A stretch of DNA of 13,240 bases from Richelia sp. UBA3308 (GTDB lineage Bacteria > Cyanobacteriota > Cyanobacteriia > Cyanobacteriales > Nostocaceae). This document shows positions 6,203-13,202 of the stretch, one piece after another; position 1 is the stretch's first letter, and every line of letters starts with the position of its first letter. The stretch lies in the NCBI GenBank assembly GCA_002361335.1, contig DESS01000338.1:8352-21591 (forward strand), in the 5' to 3' direction. Under the pieces are notes generated by a model that ran no database searches, was not told where the DNA came from, and worked only from the letters and a program-made list of their open reading frames with translations. Position numbers and translations under genes: made by a program.

Positions 6203-7587
6203 GAACTATAATTCAATACTTGATAATTTTGTTGTGAAAAATTTTGCTCAATATTTGTACGAAGCATAATACACACCAGAGAAATTGGTAATACAGGCAT
6301 TTCTAACTCCATTGTGACAAACGTAAGGCTAAAAAGTACAAACATAAAAAGACATGAAGGTCTATCATAACGCGTTTTATATAACCACCAAAGTAGGGAT
6401 ATCCAAAAGGTTAAGAAAAACCCGGTAGCTAATAAACCACCTCTATAAAGCAACGTTCCTAAAATAAAACTATGAGTACCGACTTTTGCTGGTTTGTATC
6501 CCGGTAAAACTGCTTCTCCGGTGACGACATGACCAAAAATCACTTGTGAATTTGAAGCATTTTCGATGCCTTTTATTGTTAAACGATAAATTTCACTACG
6601 AACTTCTGTAGAATCTGCACGAGCATTTGCAGTAGCTTCGGCGGTATTTGTCACCTGATTTATTACCGTATTGCTAATCACAGGAACAGACAAAGAACTA
6701 AAACTAACAATTGCTAATAATCCACATACAAATGCTGGACCAAATATTTTACCCGTTGTAAATAAATATCGCAAACCTAAAACAATTGGTAAACTTACCC
6801 AAACCGAACGAGTTCCACTTGTAAGTAGTAAAAAAACTGAACCAAATAATAATAAAAATGACCAAAGACGATTTTTGATATCTAAGGATAATAGGCAAAC
6901 AAAAGCCATTACCAAAGCTAATGCTTCCGGGCCTGGAAAAAAGTATAAATAACGAACTAATCCGCCTATAGATTCATCAGTAGGGAAATAAGGCATTAAG
7001 AAATTACTATTACCATCTCCAGGTTCATAATGGCTTGATTTACCCGTTAGTAAACCATAAATTGAACGAGGAGGTATATAATCTCCTTGATTTAATCCAA
7101 AGTAAATTACTGCCCACGTCAGCAACATGGTGACAATAACAATTGAAAAAGACCAAAAAACAACAAACTGACGAATTCGGATTTTTCGGTCTTGAATATA
7201 CCACAACAGTAAACCAAAGCAAACAACGTTATTTAATGGTGCGATTACGGCATTAAAATTGAGTCGTACACCCTCGGCTTCTCCATAAAAATATCGTAGG
7301 ATTAAAACATATAAACCGTAACAGATAATTCCCATGGCAGCCGTACTCGGAGGCTGTAATTGAATTCCTCTTCTTTCCCGCCATTCATAAATAAGAATAC
7401 CCGCTACTAAAAAGACAAAATAAAGTCTCCAACCCCACATCCACCACAAAGGAATTAAACTAATGTAGGCGCAAACAACTTTTTCCGATGGCGTTAAATT
7501 TTGCCAACGAATCCAAATTCCGGATCGCAAACTATCGCCATCGTCTGTCTTTTTAGAAGTAGATTTTAACCCTGGTTGTTGGTTCAT
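6199..7587 (-). CDS. O-antigen ligase/Wzy-like polytopic membrane protein, copy 1
   Basis: The 462-residue multi-pass membrane protein is predicted to polymerise or ligate undecaprenyl-PP-linked EPS on the periplasmic face. Shared with the paralogue at 4239-5579 are: SGIWIRWQNLTPSEKVVCAY (22-41); SLDIKNRLWS (234-243); TSGTRSVWVSLPI (256-268, with R260); RADSTEVRSEIY (323-334); and KVGTHSFILGTLLYRGG (368-384, with H372). The Arg-containing helix end and the loop His-Ser are the features that place it in the Wzy/WaaL class. The N-terminal 20 residues are polar and cytoplasmic in the usual topology. Its ATG lies 13 bp after the Wzc stop, so the two are almost certainly co-transcribed. This makes it the more likely functional partner of Wzc, as expected for a Wzy polymerase; that assignment is inference from spacing. 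Confidence 0.87.
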   Translation of the reverse strand: MNQQPGLKSTSKKTDDGDSLRSGIWIRWQNLTPSEKVVCAYISLIPLWWMWGWRLYFVFLVAGILIYEWRERRGIQLQPPSTAAMGIICYGLYVLILRYFYGEAEGVRLNFNAVIAPLNNVVCFGLLLWYIQDRKIRIRQFVVFWSFSIVIVTMLLTWAVIYFGLNQGDYIPPRSIYGLLTGKSSHYEPGDGNSNFLMPYFPTDESIGGLVRYLYFFPGPEALALVMAFVCLLSLDIKNRLWSFLLLFGSVFLLLTSGTRSVWVSLPIVLGLRYLFTTGKIFGPAFVCGLLAIVSFSSLSVPVISNTVINQVTNTAEATANARADSTEVRSEIYRLTIKGIENASNSQVIFGHVVTGEAVLPGYKPAKVGTHSFILGTLLYRGGLLATGFFLTFWISLLWWLYKTRYDRPSCLFMFVLFSLTFVTMELEMPVLPISLVCIMLRTNIEQNFSQQNYQVLNYSS

Positions 7588-7600
7588 TCAATAGGCTTAC

Positions 7601-9637
7601 TTACTGTACTGATTGTACTGTAGCAATATTTTTTCCGTAAATGTAGCCTTGCGCCCTTGTTTCTACACCGTTTACTACAAATCCGGCAATTTCTGCTTTA
7701 TGACGCGTTAATTGTTCGATGCTGTCGCAGAAGTAGTTGCGATGACTGCTTGTGGAACGAACAACAAACAATACTTTTGATATCACTTTAGCAAGTAATG
7801 CTGCTTCTGGTGTTAAAGTAACTGGAGAACTATCCACCAAGACATAATCATAATTACCATTGTCTTGTACATAGTTCAAATGTTGTTCAAATTCTCCCCG
7901 AGCTACGAATTCGGCAATTTTATCTTCTGTGATGTTAACGGATAATAAATCCAGATTGGGACGGATGTTAATTTGCCTAAATCGTGAATCCCAGTTGATT
8001 TGTTGTTCATACCCTAAAGAATCCGAAAGTTCGCTTTTGCGAAAATCGCCGTCAACTAGTAATACCTTAAAACCCAAATTAATCAACGCATTTGCTAACC
8101 CCAAAGTTGTTGTTGTTTTACCTTCCCCTGTAGTGGCGCTAGCTACGAGCAACCGTCCTTTTTCTAACTGCATTAAACTTACAGCAGAAGCCAATCGTTG
8201 AAACTCGATTTCTCCTCCCAATTTAGTATCTAATTTCCCATTCATATTTTTGATGTAGGGAATGCTTGCAAGTACGGGTATATTGGTTTGTACAATGTCT
8301 TTGGGACTGAGTAAGGGGTTGCGATTTTCCAAAAACAGTGCGATCGCAGCACTACCGAAACCAGAAGCTAATAATGCCCCAAGTACCATTAATCTTAACT
8401 TAGGACCGGCGGGTTTAGTATCCATCATTGGTCTAGCTAACACTTGAACGCTAGGATAAGCGCTAAAGGCACTGAGTTTAGCCTTTTCTACTTGTGACAC
8501 TACGCCGTTATAAACCCCTTCGGCAATATCATACTGTCTTTGCAATTCCAGTAATTTCGCTTGTTTTTGGGGCAAAGAATTTAACGAAGCTCTTAATTTA
8601 TCAATCTGGGGTTGCAACTGTTGAACTTTTGAAATCATGCCTATAGCTTGGCTTTCTGCTAAAACCAGTTGCTCGGCTAAACTGGCAGTATTGTCCCCAA
8701 TTGCGACATCGACTCCATTTTCCACCCCTTGATAATTGTCAATGTATTTTTGCAGTTGATTACGCAATACCCTTCGTTGATAACCTAAATCCTGTACTTG
8801 AGGATGATTACTTGTTAATTTACCCCGGGCTTCCACTAATGCAACTTCAATTTCGCTTAATTTGTCCCGAATTAACTGATATTCTTTGTTTTCTTTGAGT
8901 CTGACAGATTTTACTGCTGCCCCTGGAGTTAATGCCACACGAGCCGATAGCATTCTCACTCTGGCTTGAGCTGCTTGTGCTTGAGCTGTTGCTTGGGCTT
9001 GTTCGGTATTTAAAGTATTGATCGCTGAAATAATCTCTTTTGTCTGCTCCTCGGAGTTAACTAAATTGGTTCTTTGCTTGAATTCACTTAAACTTTTTTG
9101 TGCCCTAATTAACTTATCATAAGCAAGTTTAACTTCCCGAGACATAAATTGCGATCGCTGTTGTGCTTCATCCATGCGTAATTCCTGTAAGCGATCGCGA
9201 AAAGCCCTAATAATTGCATTTGCTCGTTGTTTGGCTAATTGGGGGCTAGAACCTTTTACATTGAGGGATATAACCGTTGATTCCTTCTCAGGAGAAACTT
9301 CAAACAGTTTTTTGTAATTGCCCAACCGAGAAAACTGATCTTTTTCGGGATCATTGTCCCACACTGACTCAATTACATGATCGCTCGTAGCAATAGAAGA
9401 TAGAATATTCAACGGGTTAATTTGCTGAGAAAACAATACACCCTCGTCTCGAAAACTACCCAACTTACCTAAATCTGCATTACTGTCGCTAGTTACATTA
9501 GGTAATATCAACTGTGCTTGGCTATTCCAAACCTTGGGGGTAATTTTAATATTAACCGCAGTAATCCCCAACACCAAAACATTCCAAACCAAGAGCAGTT
9601 TCCAATGCCGTATTGCTATTTTGGCAATTCTATTCAT
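7601..9637 (-). CDS. wzc: Wzc-like polysaccharide copolymerase with BY-kinase domain
   Basis: The 678-residue product is an inner-membrane protein that controls EPS chain length and export. An N-terminal Wzz-type region has TM1 at about 12-30. A long periplasmic coiled-coil section spans about 150-380. A proline-containing ARPMMDTKPAGPKLR segment precedes TM2 (about 415-436). The cytoplasmic bacterial tyrosine kinase domain follows: Walker A TTGEGKTTT (K507), Walker A' VLLVDGDFRK (D529, D531, R533) and Walker B VLVDSSP (D602). The usual C-terminal tyrosine cluster is reduced to YIY (Y665, Y667). I chose the ATG at 9637 because GGAGG lies about 11 nt upstream; an in-frame GTG at 9655 would add six residues but has no Shine-Dalgarno. 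It follows the Alg13-like gene by 82 bp and precedes the first ligase-like gene by 13 bp. It carries all three HIP1 sites of the window. Confidence 0.93.
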   Translation of the reverse strand: MNRIAKIAIRHWKLLLVWNVLVLGITAVNIKITPKVWNSQAQLILPNVTSDSNADLGKLGSFRDEGVLFSQQINPLNILSSIATSDHVIESVWDNDPEKDQFSRLGNYKKLFEVSPEKESTVISLNVKGSSPQLAKQRANAIIRAFRDRLQELRMDEAQQRSQFMSREVKLAYDKLIRAQKSLSEFKQRTNLVNSEEQTKEIISAINTLNTEQAQATAQAQAAQARVRMLSARVALTPGAAVKSVRLKENKEYQLIRDKLSEIEVALVEARGKLTSNHPQVQDLGYQRRVLRNQLQKYIDNYQGVENGVDVAIGDNTASLAEQLVLAESQAIGMISKVQQLQPQIDKLRASLNSLPQKQAKLLELQRQYDIAEGVYNGVVSQVEKAKLSAFSAYPSVQVLARPMMDTKPAGPKLRLMVLGALLASGFGSAAIALFLENRNPLLSPKDIVQTNIPVLASIPYIKNMNGKLDTKLGGEIEFQRLASAVSLMQLEKGRLLVASATTGEGKTTTTLGLANALINLGFKVLLVDGDFRKSELSDSLGYEQQINWDSRFRQINIRPNLDLLSVNITEDKIAEFVARGEFEQHLNYVQDNGNYDYVLVDSSPVTLTPEAALLAKVISKVLFVVRSTSSHRNYFCDSIEQLTRHKAEIAGFVVNGVETRAQGYIYGKNIATVQSVQ
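8340..8347. repeat. HIP1 octamer (GCGATCGC)
   Basis: An exact HIP1 palindrome, the octamer over-represented in many cyanobacterial genomes, inside the Wzc gene. Confidence 0.95.
9151..9158. repeat. HIP1 octamer (GCGATCGC)
   Basis: An exact HIP1 palindrome in the coiled-coil part of the Wzc gene, 40 bp from another. Confidence 0.95.
9191..9198. repeat. HIP1 octamer (GCGATCGC)
   Basis: An exact HIP1 palindrome in the Wzc gene and the third in the window. I found no exact copy elsewhere by eye, only 7-of-8 near-matches such as at about 4709. Confidence 0.95.
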
Positions 9638-9719
9638 ATGAACAGCAGCCTCCACTTCTAAATCTTATTTTTGAGTTATAATCTAATAAAGTTTGCCTCG
9701 ATTTGATGCAGCTTCTATC

Positions 9720-10202
9720 TCATGCCGGATATATCTGCATTAAATGTTCGGCTAATTTTGGTTCATCGAATATTCGTCCTTGAAAACTAGGAGGTGGAGA
9801 CTTCACTATCCCCTTTAGATGTTCTAAAGTCGTACAGTAAGGTATTCCTAGCTTCTCTACATCCCGAGCAAACCATAATTGGTGATCGTCGATATGTTCC
9901 TTATAACGAGCCAAACGTGGTAGCAACACAAAACATGCCCCTTGATTTGCTAATCCCCTGGTTGAACCTTGACCAGCATGGGATATTATCAAGCGAGACT
10001 CTTGTACTATTTTCTTAAACATACTAGTCTCGACTATTGGTGTAGTTTTCACGTACATGTATTTTGCCAGCGCAGAAACATCGGTTGTACCATGCTGAAC
10101 AAAAACACTTTCTGAAATTACCCCAGCTTCCAAGAGATTGTCTAACCAATCAATAGCCCTATCAAAAGAAAAAGGAATTGTTCCTAGTGTAACAGTAATC
10201 AT
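9720..10202 (-). CDS. pssE: Alg13-like catalytic subunit of a two-part EPS glycosyltransferase (PssE/EpsF type)
   Basis: The 160-residue product corresponds to the C-terminal, nucleotide-sugar-binding half of a GT28 (MurG-like) enzyme. It pairs with the membrane-anchoring Alg14-like subunit encoded just upstream. Diagnostic segments are VTLGTIPFSFDRAIDWLD (4-21), VQHGTTD (35-41), ISHAGQGS (73-80) and LPRLARYKEHIDDHQ (94-108), which correspond to the Alg13/MurG donor-site loops. In bacterial EPS systems such pairs (PssD/PssE, Cps14F/Cps14G) add an early sugar to the primed lipid carrier. I chose the ATG at 10202 because homologues start right at M-I-T-V-T-L-G-T. An in-frame TTG at 10235 would add 11 polar residues with no family match. 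The gap to the Alg14-like stop is 39 bp. The role is well supported; the sugar is unknown. Confidence 0.9.
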   Translation of the reverse strand: MITVTLGTIPFSFDRAIDWLDNLLEAGVISESVFVQHGTTDVSALAKYMYVKTTPIVETSMFKKIVQESRLIISHAGQGSTRGLANQGACFVLLPRLARYKEHIDDHQLWFARDVEKLGIPYCTTLEHLKGIVKSPPPSFQGRIFDEPKLAEHLMQIYPA

Positions 10203-10241
10203 TTTTTGACCATAGCGATTTTTGTATTTTGGCAAGAGGCA

Positions 10242-10688
10242 CTAAGCATATCCTTTAAAAATGGCTTTTGGGTATTTATGGCATAAATCCGGCCATTGTA
10301 CATAAAATTCATCGCTAAATTTATAAACCAATTTTCCAGATAAACTCAGTTCTTCCGAGCGAGAGATACTTTCCACATACACAAACCGCTTACCAAATAA
10401 TTTAGCAGTAAAGGCAAAACCAACGGCAATACTAGCCCCCGTTGAAATTACCATATCCGGTTGCTCTGAATAGACTATATTCAATACCCGAGGAATGTTT
10501 TGCCAAAATGCCAAAATGTCTCTAGGAGCCTGATAAGGCAACCAATATACTTTTTCTGTATTTTCTAGTAATTTTGTATCTAACTTCTTGTCAGTCACCC
10601 ATACTCGTTCATGATTTGACCAAAAAGATTCTAGTCTCCTCATTGTGGCAAAATGACCTCCAGAAGTACATACCAATAGCAATTTCAT
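10242..10688 (-). CDS. pssD: Alg14-like membrane subunit of a two-part EPS glycosyltransferase (PssD/EpsE type)
   Basis: The 148-residue product is the N-terminal-half homologue of a MurG-type GT-B enzyme. Alg14 proteins recruit the Alg13 subunit to the membrane and help form the acceptor site. Features are MKLLLVCTSGGHFATMRRLE (1-20, with the SGGH glycine loop), ISTGASIAVGFAFTAKLFGKR (81-101), VESISR (105-110) and YVQWP (129-133) near the end, matching the family order. The length agrees with the usual roughly 150 residues. The ATG at 10688 is chosen because homology starts there and purine-rich GAGGGGTAAAAGAGAG precedes it. An in-frame ATG at 10727 would add 13 unmatched residues. It is the first gene of the cluster, with a promoter candidate about 175 bp upstream. 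Confidence 0.92.
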   Translation of the reverse strand: MKLLLVCTSGGHFATMRRLESFWSNHERVWVTDKKLDTKLLENTEKVYWLPYQAPRDILAFWQNIPRVLNIVYSEQPDMVISTGASIAVGFAFTAKLFGKRFVYVESISRSEELSLSGKLVYKFSDEFYVQWPDLCHKYPKAIFKGYA

Positions 10689-10747
10689 CTCTCTTTTACC
10701 CCTCTGACACTTGAGTGAGAAAAACATTTCACTACCACTTCATACAA

Positions 10748-10767
10748 TTCACGGCTTCCACCGTGAA
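10748..10767 (-). promoter_or_regulatory. Stem-loop in the predicted EPS leader
   Basis: TTCACGG/CCGTGAA forms a 7-bp perfect stem with a 6-nt loop, 60 bp upstream of the Alg14-like start. No T-run follows in the direction of transcription, so it looks like a leader structure or interspersed palindrome rather than a simple terminator. Confidence 0.45.
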
Positions 10768-10824
10768 ACCTCAATCAAGCAAGCTACCTTACACATAAAT
10801 AACAATAACCCACCCTGCCGAGTA

Positions 10825-10841
10825 GATAAACCCGGTTTATC
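10825..10841 (-). promoter_or_regulatory. Second stem-loop in the predicted EPS leader
   Basis: GATAAAC/GTTTATC forms a perfect 7-bp stem around a 3-nt loop, about 20 bp downstream of the predicted -10 box and so close to the expected 5' end of the EPS transcript. A 5'-terminal hairpin could protect the mRNA; it could also be an operator-like palindrome. Confidence 0.45.
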
Positions 10842-10863
10842 CCTGGTTAAAGATAATACAAAG

Positions 10864-10893
10864 ATAATAGGTGTTAAATCCCTTGGACATCAA
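10864..10893 (-). promoter_or_regulatory. Candidate sigma70-type promoter of the EPS cluster
   Basis: On the minus strand TTGATG (10893-10888) is followed after an 18-bp spacer by TATTAT (10869-10864). These are 4-5 of 6 matches to the TTGACA and TATAAT consensus at acceptable spacing. It lies about 175 bp upstream of the first EPS gene and points towards it. It was found by eye only, in AT-rich DNA where chance matches are common. Confidence 0.4.
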
Positions 10894-10991
10894 TGAATGT
10901 TGAGATTTTTTTTGATTCTTACCTTTAAGCTTTAACCTATGTTTCTTTAAACCAATTAGATGCTAATCCTGAAATATTTTAAGTCGATTTT

Positions 10992-11501
10992 TCATCCTTG
11001 AACATCTATACTATTCCTTCGACTAGTATAAGAAAATTCCTGCCAAGGAAACTTATTATTTATGGATGATTCCAAGCATAGCTCATTATAACCATACACT
11101 TGCTTGATATTTCCTCTAAATCGTGACATATCAGTTAACGATAAGAGCTTCAAAACTCCTATTTTTTCGCAAAAACTGTAAACATATCCGTCATTAGTAT
11201 GAATAGGTTTGGTATCTAAAGGTTTGTAACAAAAATCAACCTTTTCACCCAAAAAAAAGCAAAACTGAAACTGCCTTTAAATAATGGTGTTAGCTGACCT
11301 ATTTCTATCAGTAGATGTGCAGGCTATATCACTTCTAAGCTATCCCTATAATAGGCTTTACTGGTTAGGCTTTAACCGATTGATTGCCATATTGATTCAA
11401 TACTCCTTTGTGCTTACCTCCCATTTGCCATATAGGTAATCATTCATAGAAAAATCCATATTAACCGCATCATTCACTTTAGGCTCAACCGAAATCACCA
11501 T
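10992..11501 (-). pseudogene. Possible decayed reading frame of unknown origin
   Basis: The minus strand shows protein-like stretches in all three frames that do not form one gene. MVISVEPKVNDAVNMDF and on (34 codons) runs from 11501 to 11397. KHKGVLNQYGNQSVKA ends near 11380 in another frame. PAHLLIEIGQLTPLFKG begins near 11327 in a third frame and runs into a T8 tract at 11251-11258. Beyond that tract the first frame is open again for 86 codons (GEKVDFCYKPLDTKPIHTND and on) to a stop at 10992, with only a TTG as start. The pattern fits a gene broken by several frameshifts, but could be chance in low-GC DNA. An overlapping plus-strand frame (11284-11439, 51 codons) is an alternative reading. 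I do not recognise any family. Confidence 0.25.
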
Positions 11502-12036
11502 TTTTAGTCGTAAAATAACCGTTCTTCACATAAGTTTAATATTAACCGTAGCCTAGTTTATACCCGATCCGCTTTTCTTCATGAAATCTTTAAATAAAAG
11601 TGTGAAGTTATGATATATACGTAAACTTAACTACTGAAGTAAAGTGTATTTTAAGATACATTATATACTTCCCTGGATTAAGTCTAGGGTCAATGTATAA
11701 AAAAAACATATCATGAGGATGGATAATATGATATTGTGAGATTCATTGTTTTTTCTAATACATCAGTCTGATAAAAAAAATGATGTGAGTTGGAATGTAC
11801 GGTTATCTGTAGTGGATTTCCCTCCAAGGGCTACTGTTTTACCATGGAGAGAAACGATAAATTTAAGATGTAGCCTGAAAAAAGTGAAAATGGGAATGAT
11901 TAAATAATCAACCATTTACTAATTAATAAGAACTAGTACCGCTACGCAGAAGTTAAAAGTATCAAGGTATCAAGGTAATAAGTATTATTTTTTCTAGCTT
12001 TGAGGCTTTACAAATGGTTACTTTATTTCCGCCGCC
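11502..12036. other. Non-coding stretch with several small inverted repeats
   Basis: I see no gene. Inverted repeats include TGTAT/ATACA (11645-11649/11656-11660), CCCTGGA/TCTAGGG (11671-11677/11683-11689, one G-U pair) and ATATCAT/ATGATAT (11708-11714/11728-11734), followed by a T6 run near 11749. CCGCTACGCAGAAG at about 11939-11952 resembles GCTACGC-type motifs often dispersed in Nostoc-like genomes. The promoter of the plus-strand gene must lie near the right end of this stretch, but no -35/-10 pair is convincing. Confidence 0.5.
11959..11982. repeat. Octamer tandem repeat (GTATCAAG)x2 plus a variant
   Basis: Two exact GTATCAAG units are followed by GTAATAAG. It is a short STRR-like array about 145 bp upstream of the chosen start of the DUF1517 gene. 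Confidence 0.75.
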
Positions 12037-12126
12037 ATGAAAAGAGTTCAAAGTAAATCAAATAATGCATCTTTTAATAAAATCGGCATCAATCTTAACA
12101 AATATTGTTTTTCAAGTGAGCCTATC

Positions 12127-13092
12127 ATGGGTAAAAAACTACAAAGTACCATCAAACCGCTTTTAAAATCCTTCTTAGTAATATTCTTGGTGTTGACATT
12201 GGTATTTAGCCAAGCACCGGGAGCGCTAGCTGCTCGCAGTGGCGGTAGAATTGGTGGTGGTTTCAGGGCACCATCAAGTCGTACCTATTCATCTCCTCGT
12301 ACTTATGCACCTGGGGGGGGTGGATACGCTCCATATCCTGGTGGTGGATTTGGATTTCCATTCCTATTTCCCTTTTGGGGCATAGGTGGAGGATTTGGGG
12401 GATTATTTGGTATCTTGATTTTCTTTGCTTTAGCTAACTTTATCGTGCAAACCTTCCGCCGAGTAGCTAGTGGTGGAGGAGAAGAAATCGGCTACAGCAG
12501 CAATCCTCAAATTTCCGTAACTCGTTTGCAAGTAGGCTTATTAGCACAAGCGAGGGAATTACAAACCGAACTCAATCGTCTTGCCGAAACAGCCGATACT
12601 GAGTCATCAGAAGGTAGAGCACAAGTTTTACAAGAAGCCAGTCTTGCCTTGCTACGTCATCCAGAATATTGGGTTTATGCAGGTGGGGGTACTTCTCAAG
12701 CTCGTTTGAATACCGCAGAAGCAGAATTTAACCGTCTAGCTTTAGTCGAGCGCAGCAAATTTAGTGAAGAAACATTAACTAACGTCAACAATCAGTTAAA
12801 AGCGGCTGCAACCAATAACGGGTTACCATCAGAAATAGATAACCCCACTAGTTTAATATCCCAAGGTCCGGGAGAATATATAGTTGTCACCTTAATCGCA
12901 GCAACATTAGGTAAAAACGAAATGTCGAGTATCAATAACTCCGACGATTTACGTCAAGCACTGCGTCAATTTGGTAGCATCCCCAGTGACAAACTGCTTG
13001 CTTTCGAGATATTGTGGACTCCTCAAGTTGAAGGCGACACTTTGACTAGCGATGATTTACTAGCAGAATATGCTGATTTGAAACTTATTTAG
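12127..13092 (+). CDS. DUF1517-family exported or membrane protein with Gly-rich region
   Basis: The 321-residue product begins with a basic N-terminus and a strong hydrophobic core (about 14-34) ending in GALA|A, a good signal-peptide cleavage site after residue 35. A Gly/Pro/Tyr-rich segment follows (38-90, with repeated GGG). A second hydrophobic helix is at about 90-108 (GGLFGILIFFALANFIVQ). The rest is the soluble DUF1517 domain, including VTRLQVGLLAQARELQTEL (131-149), LLRHPEYWVYAGGG (175-188) and YIVVTLIAATLG (251-262). Plant DUF1517 proteins such as FLAP1 are chloroplast membrane proteins linked to light acclimation; the cyanobacterial role is not established. I chose the ATG at 12127 because the signal peptide starts there and GTGAG lies just upstream. 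An in-frame ATG at 12037 would add 30 polar residues. A G8 run at 12313-12320 is a slippage site. It is transcribed away from the EPS genes and is functionally unrelated. Confidence 0.87.
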   Translation: MGKKLQSTIKPLLKSFLVIFLVLTLVFSQAPGALAARSGGRIGGGFRAPSSRTYSSPRTYAPGGGGYAPYPGGGFGFPFLFPFWGIGGGFGGLFGILIFFALANFIVQTFRRVASGGGEEIGYSSNPQISVTRLQVGLLAQARELQTELNRLAETADTESSEGRAQVLQEASLALLRHPEYWVYAGGGTSQARLNTAEAEFNRLALVERSKFSEETLTNVNNQLKAAATNNGLPSEIDNPTSLISQGPGEYIVVTLIAATLGKNEMSSINNSDDLRQALRQFGSIPSDKLLAFEILWTPQVEGDTLTSDDLLAEYADLKLI

Positions 13093-13147
13093 TGGATAGT
13101 GTTTAGTGAGTAGTGAGTACTGAGTGGTGAGTAGTGAGTGGTGATAT
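13092..13147. repeat. Heptamer tandem array (GTGAGTA-type, 8 units)
   Basis: Eight heptamers in one phase, from the last base of the stop codon onward: GTGGATA, GTGTTTA, GTGAGTA twice, CTGAGTG, GTGAGTA, GTGAGTG and GTGATAT. It is an STRR-like array that begins exactly at the end of the DUF1517 gene. Confidence 0.85.
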
Positions 13148-13202
13148 GATGTCGGGCTAATTACTTACTATATAACCCGATTGAAAAGATGCCGCCTATT
13201 CT

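Noticed and set aside
7040..7222. Short open frames on either strand inside the ligase-like and Wzc genes (for example 6671-6952, 7040-7222, 7929-8201)
   Set aside because: They lie wholly within strongly supported genes in other frames and their products show no domain.
10748..10767. Hairpin resembling the ends of IS200/IS605-type elements
   Set aside because: No TnpA or TnpB sequence is found beside it and there is no second end, so a mobile-element call is not supported.
10711..10896. 61-codon plus-strand frame ending CRVDKPGLSLVKDNTKIIG and on
   Set aside because: It overlaps the predicted EPS promoter and leader on the other strand. The hairpin and direction fit a leader better, and no family is recognised.
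11790..11850. GTACGGTT and nearby pairing that recalls group II intron domain V
   Set aside because: The conserved AGC...GTT domain V stem with its bulge cannot be drawn, and no reverse transcriptase frame is near.
12037..12126. 30-residue N-terminal extension of the DUF1517 protein from an upstream ATG
   Set aside because: The extension is polar, would bury the signal peptide, and has no ribosome site. The ATG at 12127 places the signal peptide at the true N-terminus.
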